Assembly (NCBI GenBank): GCA_023415305.1
Contig: JAEZKZ010000081.1
Coordinates: forward strand, 1 to 16,868
Direction of reading: 5' to 3'
DNA length: 16,868 bases
From: Bacillota bacterium
GTDB taxonomy: Bacteria; Bacillota; Clostridia; Acetivibrionales; DSM-1351
Both the position numbers and the translations under genes were made by a program. The notes beneath the pieces are model-generated. The model did no database searches. It saw only the letters and a program-made list of their open reading frames with translations, and was not told the DNA's origin. This document shows, one piece after another, positions 6,373 to 13,709 of this stretch (position 1 is its first letter; each line of letters opens with the position of its first letter).

Positions 6373-7245
6373 TTACCCTTGAGAATATCTTGACCTGAAA
6401 GCAGTCGGAGGCATTTCCCTGTATTTTTTGAATATTCTTATAAAATAATTAATGTCATTAAAGCCGGTCTCCAGTGAAATTTCAGTAATATTCATACTTG
6501 TGCTGAATAGCAATTCAACTGCCTTATTGATCCTAATATTATTTATGTATTCTGTGACGGTTTTCCCCGTTATTTCCTTGAACAGATGGCAAAAGTGATA
6601 ACGGCTTATATTGCATAGCTTTGAAAGCTCTGCTCCGTTTATCTGCTTGGAATAGTTGTTTTCAATATACTCCAGGACCGGCCGCAGTCTTTCCAATTCC
6701 TTTTTTCGTAATTCGTAGTTATTTTTATCAACAGTATTTCTTACGTGATTTCTCATCAGTAATACCAGAGTTTTAAATATGTCTGATTTAATTGAAAGTT
6801 CAAATCCGGGTTTTTGCATATCAAATTCTGAGAGAATTCCGTTTATACAGTCTAAAATCTCTTTATCATCACAGATTAAATTGTTAAAAATCAAAAGATT
6901 CCTTGTTATCGGATTAATGTACTTAATATTACAGGCATCTGCATTACTGCTCTGTAAAAGAACAGGATCAACTATAATGCAGTAATACATAAATAAATCA
7001 GACAGGCTGTAGCCGCAGTGAAGCTCTCTGCTGTTAACCACCACAAGATCACCAGGCTTTACAGTGTAGGGCATTGAATTACATTCAATTATTCCTTTTC
7101 CTTTTATAATGTACAAAAATTCAATATGGTCATGCCAATGGTTCGGAAACACATTACCATGTTTATTAGTATTACAAACTGAAATACTTATCGGGAACAT
7201 ATTACTCTGTAAACAGGGTATTTCGTGCAGGGCTTCAATATTCAT
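6373..7245 (-). CDS. AraC-family transcriptional regulator with N-terminal cupin
   Basis: A 290-residue cytoplasmic regulator. The N-terminal cupin effector domain has NHWHDHIEFLYIIKGKG (about 35-51) and VKPGDLVVVNSRELH, the usual AraC_binding strand pattern for a sugar ligand. The C-terminal double helix-turn-helix shows LCNISRYHFCHLFKEITG and ITEISLETGFNDINYFIRIF, ending with the family's PPTAFR tail. ATG 7245 is preferred: GGAG lies 8 bases upstream, whereas a GTG nine bases earlier overlaps that site. It is divergent from the MFS permease across 171 bp that contain repeats suited to AraC dimers, so it probably controls that permease and itself. The ligand is unknown. Confidence 0.93.
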   Translation of the reverse strand: MNIEALHEIPCLQSNMFPISISVCNTNKHGNVFPNHWHDHIEFLYIIKGKGIIECNSMPYTVKPGDLVVVNSRELHCGYSLSDLFMYYCIIVDPVLLQSSNADACNIKYINPITRNLLIFNNLICDDKEILDCINGILSEFDMQKPGFELSIKSDIFKTLVLLMRNHVRNTVDKNNYELRKKELERLRPVLEYIENNYSKQINGAELSKLCNISRYHFCHLFKEITGKTVTEYINNIRINKAVELLFSTSMNITEISLETGFNDINYFIRIFKKYREMPPTAFRSRYSQG

Positions 7246-7258
7246 ATATATCACTCCA

Positions 7259-7358
7259 AAATAGCAAAATTGTGCTTATATCAAGCAAACTGATATGAGA
7301 TTTTCTTAAGATTTAAATATATAATATGTCTAAATCTCATCAGTGTAAATAGCAAAAT
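7259..7358. promoter_or_regulatory. AraC/MFS divergent control region: direct repeat, inverted repeat and -10 box
   Basis: AAATAGCAAAAT is repeated perfectly at 7259-7270 and 7347-7358, 88 bp apart. Between them lies an inverted pair, CTGATATGAGATTT (7290-7303) and AAATCTCATCAG (7332-7343), which differ by a two-base insertion. TATAAT for the permease is at 7320-7325, inside this dyad. The -35 position (7297-7302) reads GAGATT, far from consensus, as expected of an activator-dependent promoter. The repeats are candidate binding sites for the adjacent AraC protein. Confidence 0.6.
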
Positions 7359-7416
7359 AGTATTAATTGATTTAGATATTACTTGAAACCAGAATTGCTT
7401 TATTGGAGGTATTACT

Positions 7417-8592
7417 ATGAGAAGCAAAAAATATTTATTGCATATACTAATGTTTTTTTACTTTGCATCAGGGGCTATAATGTTCCCTTATTTGTCAATT
7501 CATTTGAGTAAAAACCTTAGGCCTTCAGAGATTGGAATTCTTATGGCAATTATTCCAACTTCCATGTTGTTACTCCAGCCATTTTGGGGGTGGGCCGCTG
7601 ATAAATGGGGCCCAGGAAAAGTTCTGAAGTTCACATTGATATTTACTATTCTTTCGGCTGGTGGGTTTTTGTTTGTTACATCCTTTAATGGATTCTTTAC
7701 AGTACTACTTATATATTCAATATTTGCTGCATCAATAAATTCCCTGATAGATGCTACCGTTTTATCTTTTAAAAACGACAAATATGGAAGCATAAGGCTG
7801 TGGGGATCAATAGGCTATGGTGTTGCAGCTTTTTTAGGTGGACTATTCAAAAGCAGTATTCTGGGGTTCTGGAGCTTTGCAATTCATATAACTCTATTAG
7901 TTGTAACCCTGGTAATTGTTTTAAGGCTGCCGAATAATCATAGTGCAGCAGGAAACAAGAAAGTTTCAATAAGAAATAGAATGGATTTTAGTCACTTTTA
8001 CTTCTTTAAAAATACAAGATTTATATTGCTGTTATTTTCATTATTCCTCACAGGAGTTGTACTTAAAGGGTACGAAATATTTTTTCCGGTTGGACTGAAT
8101 AATCTTAAAGCATCAGGGCTGATACTGGGGTCTGCCTGGGTAATTGAAATATTACCGGAAGTATTTCTGTTTTATTTTCTTGATAGAATTATTGGAAGGA
8201 TATCCCCGTGGCTTATTTTATTATCAGGAACAGTTTTGTATATAGTACGAGTAGGTATACTGGGGTTTTTTCCAGTGTTATGGGTTTGGGTTGCATCACA
8301 GCCTGTATCAAGTATCGCATTTACCTTATGGTATTTCGGCTCTGTAAAATTAGTCAATAAAATGGTTAATATAGGTCAAAAGTCAACAGGTCAGGCAGTC
8401 TTCTGGTCTGTAAGCTATGGAGCGGGGGGCTTGACCGGGAGTTTTTTAAGCGGGCAGTTGGTAAATGTTTTCGGCATATTTTCATATTTTAAAGTTGCAG
8501 CTTTAATCTGCTGTTTATCGGTAATGGTACTTGTTTTCCTCTCAAAAACTGAAAAGGCATCTACTTCATATATAAATGAACAAAGTATTTAA
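7417..8592 (+). CDS. MFS transporter, LacY/NupG/HcaT-like (MFS_1-like)
   Basis: A 391-residue integral membrane permease with about 12 hydrophobic segments. The first begins at residue 5, with YFASGAIMFPYLSIHL typical of the MFS_1-like branch. The loop after segment 2 has the MFS motif-A form GWAADKWGPGKVLK (57-70), and GSIRLWGSIGYGVAAFLGG starts segment 5. It probably takes up a sugar, oligosaccharide or nucleoside with protons; the substrate cannot be read from sequence. Start: TTGGAGGT, 8 bases before ATG 7417. Its divergent AraC neighbour suggests substrate induction. Its stop overlaps the convergent next gene by 4 bp. Confidence 0.9.
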   Translation: MRSKKYLLHILMFFYFASGAIMFPYLSIHLSKNLRPSEIGILMAIIPTSMLLLQPFWGWAADKWGPGKVLKFTLIFTILSAGGFLFVTSFNGFFTVLLIYSIFAASINSLIDATVLSFKNDKYGSIRLWGSIGYGVAAFLGGLFKSSILGFWSFAIHITLLVVTLVIVLRLPNNHSAAGNKKVSIRNRMDFSHFYFFKNTRFILLLFSLFLTGVVLKGYEIFFPVGLNNLKASGLILGSAWVIEILPEVFLFYFLDRIIGRISPWLILLSGTVLYIVRVGILGFFPVLWVWVASQPVSSIAFTLWYFGSVKLVNKMVNIGQKSTGQAVFWSVSYGAGGLTGSFLSGQLVNVFGIFSYFKVAALICCLSVMVLVFLSKTEKASTSYINEQSI

Positions 8593-9263
8593 ATTCTTTC
8601 TTGTCTTCTGACTAATTGCTGTTCCTCACACCCTTTATGGAGATATATAAAATTAAGCTGATTGCTGTAAAACTCAAGAATTGCAATATTTGAGCCTTTT
8701 TTGATCCGTTTCCCGCATTTGAGACAGTAATAATTTGTATGCTCCATCTTTGAAAAAGCTATAGTCGGAGATATATCCTTAAGCTTTTGCCAGCTCTTCC
8801 AGCCTACCTTACATAGAAAGATACGGTTTTCATAATCTGATAATACCCATCTAAGCAGTTTATGAAAATGGAAGGGATAACGGGTATACTTGATATATTC
8901 TGACGGAAGCCCCAACTTAATCGTATATAATTCAAAGTTTTTTTCAACCACCTCTTGGATTCTTCCTGTAATTTGGGTAACATACCAGCAGAAGCCATTA
9001 TCAGTCAGCCAGGGCTTTAGCTTTTCAAACATGTACCCACGGCAGATTTCTATTGTTTCATGCTGATTAACCTTCAGAGCATCAAAGGCCTTTTCAGCTA
9101 TATCAACTACACAGTCGAGGTAGAGTTTTTTTTTAAAGTTGTCAATATCATAAAGCTCAACAGGTATAATGTCGAAATAGTATTCATTTGTCTCAGGACG
9201 ATAAAACCCAATACAGGTTCCACCGACAAAACTGCCGCTACCTGCGTCATCTATCTGAATCAT
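8589..9263 (-). CDS. Uncharacterised protein with C-terminal CxxC...HxxC zinc-type cluster
   Basis: I do not recognise this 224-residue protein with certainty. It opens with MIQIDDAGSGSFVGGTCIGF, an acidic, Gly/Ser-rich strand-turn, then a strand EYYFDIIPVEL. A long helical stretch (about 43-66), HETIEICRGYMFEKLKPWL and an aromatic-rich middle follow. The C-terminal part has Cys180-x-x-Cys183 and His209-x-x-Cys212, spaced like a treble-clef or zinc-ribbon site. There is no signal peptide or membrane segment. The N-terminal Asp-rich strand followed by strands and helix loosely recalls RNase H-like folds, but that is a guess. Start: GGAG, 7 bases before ATG 9263. It converges on the MFS gene with a 4-bp overlap and is divergent from the HAD gene, sharing AATTGACCT motifs with its promoter. 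Confidence 0.85.
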   Translation of the reverse strand: MIQIDDAGSGSFVGGTCIGFYRPETNEYYFDIIPVELYDIDNFKKKLYLDCVVDIAEKAFDALKVNQHETIEICRGYMFEKLKPWLTDNGFCWYVTQITGRIQEVVEKNFELYTIKLGLPSEYIKYTRYPFHFHKLLRWVLSDYENRIFLCKVGWKSWQKLKDISPTIAFSKMEHTNYYCLKCGKRIKKGSNIAILEFYSNQLNFIYLHKGCEEQQLVRRQERI

Positions 9264-9280
9264 AGTTTGCTCCGAATCAT

Positions 9281-9317
9281 TAGGTCAATTACCGAAGAAA
9301 CCTTTGTAATTGACCTA
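9281..9317. promoter_or_regulatory. Perfect 12-bp inverted repeat, candidate operator
   Basis: TAGGTCAATTAC (9281-9292) and GTAATTGACCTA (9306-9317) surround a 13-base centre, 18-54 bp upstream of the minus-strand ATG 9263. A minus-strand TATAAT (plus-strand ATTATA, 9322-9327) lies just beyond it, so the repeat would cover the start site and early leader. A third AATTGACCT half-site occurs at 9407-9415, within the promoter spacer of the divergent HAD gene. No T-run follows on either strand, which favours a protein-binding site over a terminator. Confidence 0.6.
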
Positions 9318-9400
9318 GAAAATTATAATCGTTTTTATTATTAGTTAGATTTAAGATTAATAATCATAATACATATTAAAACTTGATAATATTTAACTAA

Positions 9401-9429
9401 TTGATTAATTGACCTTAATAAAATATAAT
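9401..9429 (+). promoter_or_regulatory. Sigma-A promoter of the HAD gene
   Basis: TTGATT (9401-9406), a 17-base spacer and TATAAT (9424-9429) give a near-consensus promoter 48 bp before the HAD start codon. The spacer contains the AATTGACCT half-site (9407-9415), and a LexA-like palindrome lies 5 bp downstream of the -10. Confidence 0.72.
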
Positions 9430-9433
9430 GGTA

Positions 9434-9449
9434 TAGAACGCATGTTCTA
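9434..9449. promoter_or_regulatory. LexA/DinR-like SOS box over the HAD transcription start
   Basis: TAGAAC-GCAT-GTTCTA matches the core of the Gram-positive SOS operator (CGAACRNRYGTTYC): GAAC, then G-C-A-T fitting RNRY, then GTTC. Only the flanking C on each side differs. It begins 4 bases after the -10 box, the position of a repressor site. The match is visible; LexA binding is inferred. Confidence 0.55.
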
Positions 9450-9476
9450 AAATAATAATGGGAGAAATACTATATA

Positions 9477-10133
9477 ATGGTTAATTTAAGTCGCAAATAC
9501 CAACATATTATTTGGGATTGGAATGGAACACTGTTGAATGATGTTTCAATTGTAGTGGAAGCGATGAATACTATGTTGATCAAACGGGGTTTACCTTTAC
9601 TGGATATAGCTCGGTATAAGGAAATATTTACGTTTCCGGTCAAGGAATATTATAATAAGCTGGGATTTGATTTTGAAATGGAACCGTTTGAAACACTTGC
9701 TGCAGAGTTTATTTGTGAGTTTGGCTTGGAAAAATACAATTTCAAATTGTTTGATGGAACTGAACAAGTACTTTCTGATATAAAAGCTTCAGGCTTGAAG
9801 CAATACATATTGTCAGCAACACAACAGTCGGATTTGGAAAAAGCGATAGAAACACTAGGTATATCAAGTTTTTTTGACAGGATATCGGGTCTTGATAATC
9901 ACTATGCAGAAAGCAAAATTGAAGTAGGTATAGCACTTATGGATCAATTGAAGCTCAAGCCTGAAAGAGTACTTCTGGTTGGGGATACCCTGCATGATTT
10001 TGATGTATCAAAAGCCTTACAATGTGATTGTCTGTTGGTTTGCTACGGACACCAAAGCTATAACAGGATATCAGAAACTAAAGCTGATATTATAAATGAT
10101 ATTTCAGAATTAATTCCCTTTCTATTAAATTAA
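9477..10133 (+). CDS. HAD-superfamily hydrolase, phosphoglycolate-phosphatase-like
   Basis: A 218-residue soluble HAD hydrolase of the Gph/beta-phosphoglucomutase-like group with a helical cap. Motif I is IIWDWNGTLL: nucleophile Asp14, with Asn16 where most phosphatases have the second Asp. Motif II is YILSATQQ. Motif III is the lysine of YAESKIEVG. Motif IV is VLLVGDTLHDFDVSKAL with the GDxxxD metal ligands. It probably removes phosphate from a small metabolite; the substrate is unknown. ATG 9477 is preceded by GGGAGAAA about 9-12 bases upstream. Its promoter has a LexA-like box, which would suit a role in clearing damage products such as phosphoglycolate, but that is inference. The GH88-type gene follows after 51 bases and may be co-transcribed. 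Confidence 0.9.
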   Translation: MVNLSRKYQHIIWDWNGTLLNDVSIVVEAMNTMLIKRGLPLLDIARYKEIFTFPVKEYYNKLGFDFEMEPFETLAAEFICEFGLEKYNFKLFDGTEQVLSDIKASGLKQYILSATQQSDLEKAIETLGISSFFDRISGLDNHYAESKIEVGIALMDQLKLKPERVLLVGDTLHDFDVSKALQCDCLLVCYGHQSYNRISETKADIINDISELIPFLLN

Positions 10134-10184
10134 TTTTTTTGTTTATTCTATGATATATAAGTCAACGAAAGATGGAGAAAACTC

Positions 10185-11165
10185 ATGAATAGAGCAGAGG
10201 TTTTGGAAAAAGTAAAGAAGGCTGTGTTAGCCATGCAGCGCTGGCCATGGGAACAAGGAGTGGTAGCACAGGCATTTTATGAACAGGGGGATATTGAAAT
10301 GGCCGTACTCATGGCCAGAGAAGCTGTGACGAATCAACATACAGATGGAAGGCTGGGAATGAAGTATGAAAGGGTACCTGTCACAGATGCTGCCGCAAAC
10401 GGGGAAATAGTACTTAGGGCTGCTGAAATTACCGGGGAAGAAATTTTCAGGATTGCAGCTCAAAAGATGCTTGATTACTTACTATATAGAGCTCCAAAAT
10501 CAAAGGATGGTATCATATACCATAATGAGAATGAAGGTAAGTTCTGGGTGGATTCGGTTTATATGTCTCCGCCCTTTATGGCTGCAGCGGGTTATTATGA
10601 TGAGGCTGTAAGGCAAATACAGGGCTATAGAAAATACCTTTTCAATGTAGAGAAAAAACTTTATGCTCATCAGTGGGATGATAATCTTTGCTGCTTTTCC
10701 AGAGGACTTTACTGGGGAGTTGGAAACGGATGGGTTGCAGCCGGGTTGGTAAGAGTACTTAAGGAACTTCCCGAGAGCATGAGCAGTGAACGTGAAAGTC
10801 TTAAGGGCTATTTAAAAGAAGTTATAGATGGCTGCCTGAACTATCAATGTGAAAGTGGCCTGTTTCATGATATAGTCGATGATCAGCAGACCTTCATTGA
10901 TTCAAATCTTGCTCAAATGCTAAGCTATTCTATTTATAGGGGTGTGACAAACAACTGGTTGGGCGAAGAGTATATCTTACAAGCTGACAGAATGCGTACA
11001 GCTTGTTATGGGAGAGTTGATGGCAACGGCCTTGTACAGGGTTCCTGCGGGGTACCTGACTTTAATGCTCCTTCCACTGCTCCGGAAATACAAGCCTTCT
11101 ATATATTAATGGAAACAGCTTATGAGGACTATTTGAGATGTATTGATAAAAATGCAAGGACTTGA
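10185..11165 (+). CDS. Glycoside hydrolase family 88/105, unsaturated glycuronyl hydrolase
   Basis: A 326-residue (alpha/alpha)6-barrel enzyme of the YteR/GH88 group. The family removes unsaturated uronic acid from the ends of oligosaccharides made by polysaccharide lyases. Visible signatures are MQRWPWEQGVVAQAFYEQ (17-34), KFWVDSVYMSPPFMAAAGYY, whose Asp123 aligns with the catalytic Asp of YteR, and YWGVGNGWVAAGLVRVLKELP. There is no signal peptide, so it acts in the cytoplasm on imported oligosaccharides. It is somewhat shorter than YteR (about 370). Start: GGAG, 7 bases before ATG 10185. An RpiR-family regulator follows 93 bp downstream and may respond to the sugar. GH105 (rhamnogalacturonyl) versus GH88 (glucuronyl) specificity cannot be settled here. 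Confidence 0.88.
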   Translation: MNRAEVLEKVKKAVLAMQRWPWEQGVVAQAFYEQGDIEMAVLMAREAVTNQHTDGRLGMKYERVPVTDAAANGEIVLRAAEITGEEIFRIAAQKMLDYLLYRAPKSKDGIIYHNENEGKFWVDSVYMSPPFMAAAGYYDEAVRQIQGYRKYLFNVEKKLYAHQWDDNLCCFSRGLYWGVGNGWVAAGLVRVLKELPESMSSERESLKGYLKEVIDGCLNYQCESGLFHDIVDDQQTFIDSNLAQMLSYSIYRGVTNNWLGEEYILQADRMRTACYGRVDGNGLVQGSCGVPDFNAPSTAPEIQAFYILMETAYEDYLRCIDKNART

Positions 11166-11258
11166 TTTTTATCCTGCAAAAAGGTAATATTATAGTGTGA
11201 ATTTACAGAATAGCTTTACAAATAATTATGTGAATTACGGATATAATTTGGAGGAAAT

Positions 11259-12155
11259 ATGAACGGTACCCAAAAAAACAATGATCTGATAAATATTATT
11301 CAGCAGAAATATAATGACTTCAGTAAGGGGCAGAAGCTTATTGCAAACTATATTCTGAACCATTATGATAAGGCAGCCTATGTTACAGCAGCCAAGCTTG
11401 GAGAAATAGTGGGAGTCAGTGAATCAACTGTTGTACGATTTGCCATCGAGCTTGGTTTTGATGGATATCCCAAGCTTCAGAAAGTTCTTCAGGAGTTGAT
11501 TAAAAGCAAGCTGACAGCAGTACAAAGAATAGAGGTGTCCTCCAACAGGATAAATGAAGACAATATACTTAAGAGTGTACTTCAATCTGACATGGACAAA
11601 ATTAAAATAACACTTGAGCAGATTGATAATTCCGACTTTAATAGTATTGTAGAGACCATTCTTAACGCCAAGAGAATTTATATTCTCGGTGTCAGAAGTT
11701 CGGCTCCTCTTGCAAGTTTTTTAGGCTTTTACTTCAATTTGATATTCGACAATGTAAGACTGGTTCATACAACCAGTGTCAGTGAAATGTTTGAGCAGAT
11801 TATAAGAGCCAAGGAGGGAGACGTTGTTATAGGCGTCAGCTTCCCCCGTTACTCAAAGAGAACCATTAAGGCAATGCAATTTGCAAAAAATCAGGGGGTC
11901 AAGACTATTGCCCTGACTGACAGTGCCGAATCACCTGTGGCAAAAACGGCGGATCTATCCTTGCTGGCAAGAAGTGATATGGCTTCTTTTGTGGATTCCC
12001 TTGTTGCGCCCTTAAGCCTGATAAATGCACTTATAGTTGCAATAGGTATGAGACGTAAAAATGAAGTGTACAATACATTTGAGAAGCTTGAAAAAATATG
12101 GGACGAATACCAGGTCTACGAGAAAGATGACGAGTACAATAATGAAAAGCTCTAG
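11259..12155 (+). CDS. MurR/RpiR-family transcriptional regulator with SIS domain
   Basis: A 298-residue regulator. The N-terminal HTH_6 domain (about 1-77) contains the helix-turn-helix AAKLGEIVGVSESTVVRFAIELGFDGYPKLQ. The C-terminal phosphosugar-binding SIS domain (about 128-260) includes AKRIYILGVRSSAPLA, GDVVIGVSFPRYSKRTI and GVKTIALTDSAESPVAKTAD. Such proteins repress or activate sugar catabolism genes in response to a sugar phosphate. Start: TTGGAGGA, 6 bases before ATG 11259; a TATAAT-like box (11242-11247) lies directly in front but has no good -35. It follows the GH88-type gene, its most likely target. The stop codon lies in a perfect 15-bp tandem duplication. Confidence 0.93.
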   Translation: MNGTQKNNDLINIIQQKYNDFSKGQKLIANYILNHYDKAAYVTAAKLGEIVGVSESTVVRFAIELGFDGYPKLQKVLQELIKSKLTAVQRIEVSSNRINEDNILKSVLQSDMDKIKITLEQIDNSDFNSIVETILNAKRIYILGVRSSAPLASFLGFYFNLIFDNVRLVHTTSVSEMFEQIIRAKEGDVVIGVSFPRYSKRTIKAMQFAKNQGVKTIALTDSAESPVAKTADLSLLARSDMASFVDSLVAPLSLINALIVAIGMRRKNEVYNTFEKLEKIWDEYQVYEKDDEYNNEKL

Positions 12156-12170
12156 AATGAAAAGCTCTAG
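12141..12170 (+). repeat. Perfect 15-bp tandem duplication across the rpiR-type stop codon
   Basis: AATGAAAAGCTCTAG occurs at 12141-12155 and again at 12156-12170. The first copy ends with the gene's TAG stop. Each copy encodes NEKL-stop in this frame, so the duplication leaves the protein unchanged. Confidence 0.9.
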
Positions 12171-12275
12171 ATAATAAGGCTTTTCTTACTATATCAGATA
12201 ATATATCCAAAGCTGTTACGCAGCTATATGGGTTATGGTTGAAAGAAATCTAAAAGTAAATCAAGGAGGTACCGG

Positions 12276-12344
12276 GCCCATGCCTTTTCTTTCAAGGAAG
12301 TACATATTTCCTTGATGTTCTTTTATGAAATGCTGGGCATGGGC
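12276..12344 (+). promoter_or_regulatory. Nested inverted repeats in the flavoprotein leader
   Basis: The outer arms are GCCCATGCC (12276-12284) and GGCATGGGC (12336-12344). The inner arms are TCAAGGAA (12292-12299) and TTCCTTGA (12308-12315). The outer left arm includes the leader-peptide ATG, and the outer right arm lies 7-15 bases before ATG 12351, where a ribosome site would be. This is a plausible translational control structure; whether it forms is untested. Confidence 0.5.
12280..12315 (+). CDS. Candidate 11-codon leader peptide before the flavoprotein
   Basis: The best ribosome site here, CAAGGAGGT (12262-12270), is followed 9 bases later by ATG 12280. This opens an 11-codon frame reading MPFLSRKYIFP and ending at TGA 12313-12315. 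The TGA overlaps ATG 12315 by one base; that ATG is in frame with the downstream flavoprotein. This could couple translation or act as a sensing leader peptide. The nested inverted repeats span it. No homology can be claimed for so short a peptide. Confidence 0.4.
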   Translation: MPFLSRKYIFP

Positions 12345-12350
12345 ATAAAC

Positions 12351-13583
12351 ATGGACACAAAAAAAGTAATTGTTATCGGAGGAGGGCCTGCAGGCTTTAT
12401 GGCTGCAGGCATTGCTGCGCATAGAGGTAATTGTGTGGTACTTTGTGAAAAGAATGACCGTCTAGGGAGAAAGATATTGATTTCAGGAAAGGGCCGTTGC
12501 AATATAACAAATGACACAGATATTGAAGGACTAATAGAAAATACTCCAGGTAACGGCAATTTTTTATATTCCGCTTTTTATACCTTCTCAAATCAGGACC
12601 TTATAGAATTTTTCAAGGAACTTGGTCTTGAGACAAAGGTTGAAAGGGGAGGTAGAGTATTCCCGGTCTCAGATTCAGCCAAGGATGTGGTAGCAGCCCT
12701 TATGAGGTTTTTAAATAACAACAATGTAAGTATACGGACGAATTCTCCTGTGAAAAGTATTCTGGTGGAGGACCACAGTGTTAGTGGTGTTGAATTGACC
12801 GATGGTACAGAACTTGAAGCTGATTCTGTCATTCTTGCCGTGGGAGGAATGTCCTATCCTGGGACGGGTTCTACCGGAGATGGTTATGAAATGGCAAAAA
12901 AGCTGGGTCATACCATTACAACGTTACAGCCCTCTCTTGTACCACTGGTGACAAAAGAGGAGTGGGTAAAGGATTTACAGGGCTTGTCTCTTAAGAATAT
13001 ATCTGTAACTTTTAAAAATAATAAGGGAAAAGAAATATATAGTGACTTTGGTGAAATGATATTTACTCACTTCGGTGTATCGGGGCCTGTAATACTCAGT
13101 GCCAGCAGACATTTGCTTTCTTATAATTTTAATGATGTTAAACTGTCAATTGATTTAAAGCCGGCCCTCTCAGAAGAAAAACTTGATGAAAGAGTACAGC
13201 GTGATTTTGATAAGTACAGCAGAAAGCAGTTTAAGAATTCACTTGAAGAATTACTGCCTCAGAAGCTGATACCGGTTATGATCGCTCTTTCCGAGATAGA
13301 TCCATACAAGCCGGTACATCAAATTACAAAAGAAGAAAGAAAAAGGCTTGTTACATTATTAAAGCATCTTCAGGTAACCATTACGGCTGCACGACCCATA
13401 AAGGAAGCAATTGTTACAGCCGGAGGTGTAAAAATCAATGAAATAAACCCATCAACGATGGAATCAAAAAAGGTAAAAGGTCTTCATTTTGCTGGAGAAA
13501 TCATAGATGTTGATGCATATACAGGAGGTTTTAATTTGACAATAGCTTTTTCAACGGGTTATTTGGCGGGAATGAGCTGCTGA
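12351..13583 (+). CDS. NAD(P)/FAD-dependent oxidoreductase, HI0933/YhiN family
   Basis: A 410-residue flavoprotein of the BaiN/HI0933 (YhiN) family, which binds FAD through an N-terminal Rossmann fold; its physiological substrate is generally unknown. Seen here are KKVIVIGGGPAGFMAA, the family hallmark GRKILISGKGRCNITN, a central AVGGMSYPGTGSTGDGYEMAKKLGH segment, and the C-terminal FAD-closing motif LHFAGEIIDVDAYTGGFNL followed by AFSTGYLAG. ATG 12351 is given because family members begin only a few residues before the VIVIGGG strand. In-frame starts at 12312 (TTG), 12315, 12330 and 12339 are also possible, and none has a good ribosome site of its own. The strong site at 12262-12270 instead serves a candidate leader peptide overlapping ATG 12315, so the true start may be 12315. 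Confidence 0.9.
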   Translation: MDTKKVIVIGGGPAGFMAAGIAAHRGNCVVLCEKNDRLGRKILISGKGRCNITNDTDIEGLIENTPGNGNFLYSAFYTFSNQDLIEFFKELGLETKVERGGRVFPVSDSAKDVVAALMRFLNNNNVSIRTNSPVKSILVEDHSVSGVELTDGTELEADSVILAVGGMSYPGTGSTGDGYEMAKKLGHTITTLQPSLVPLVTKEEWVKDLQGLSLKNISVTFKNNKGKEIYSDFGEMIFTHFGVSGPVILSASRHLLSYNFNDVKLSIDLKPALSEEKLDERVQRDFDKYSRKQFKNSLEELLPQKLIPVMIALSEIDPYKPVHQITKEERKRLVTLLKHLQVTITAARPIKEAIVTAGGVKINEINPSTMESKKVKGLHFAGEIIDVDAYTGGFNLTIAFSTGYLAGMSC

Positions 13584-13709
13584 CATAAATACTGAGGATA
13601 CGCGCTTGTGTTTTAGTATCAGTCGTAAAATCCGTGTATTTGATGGCCACTTTAGGAAATGATGACTATTTCGCCCCAAAATTGAGCATATTATCAATGT
13701 GAAAAATAT

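Noticed and set aside
9281..9317. Rho-independent terminator
   Set aside because: There is no T-run after the stem in either direction, and it lies at the 5' sides of two divergent genes.
12263..12284. Cloning-vector polylinker (GGTACCGGGCCC, KpnI-ApaI order)
   Set aside because: The sequence pairs with GGCATGGGC 60 bases downstream and has a normal native ribosome site in front; no other vector sequence follows.
13590..13630. Terminator after the flavoprotein gene (ACTGAGGATAC...GTATCAGT)
   Set aside because: The stem is short, needs a two-base bulge and lacks a T-run after it.
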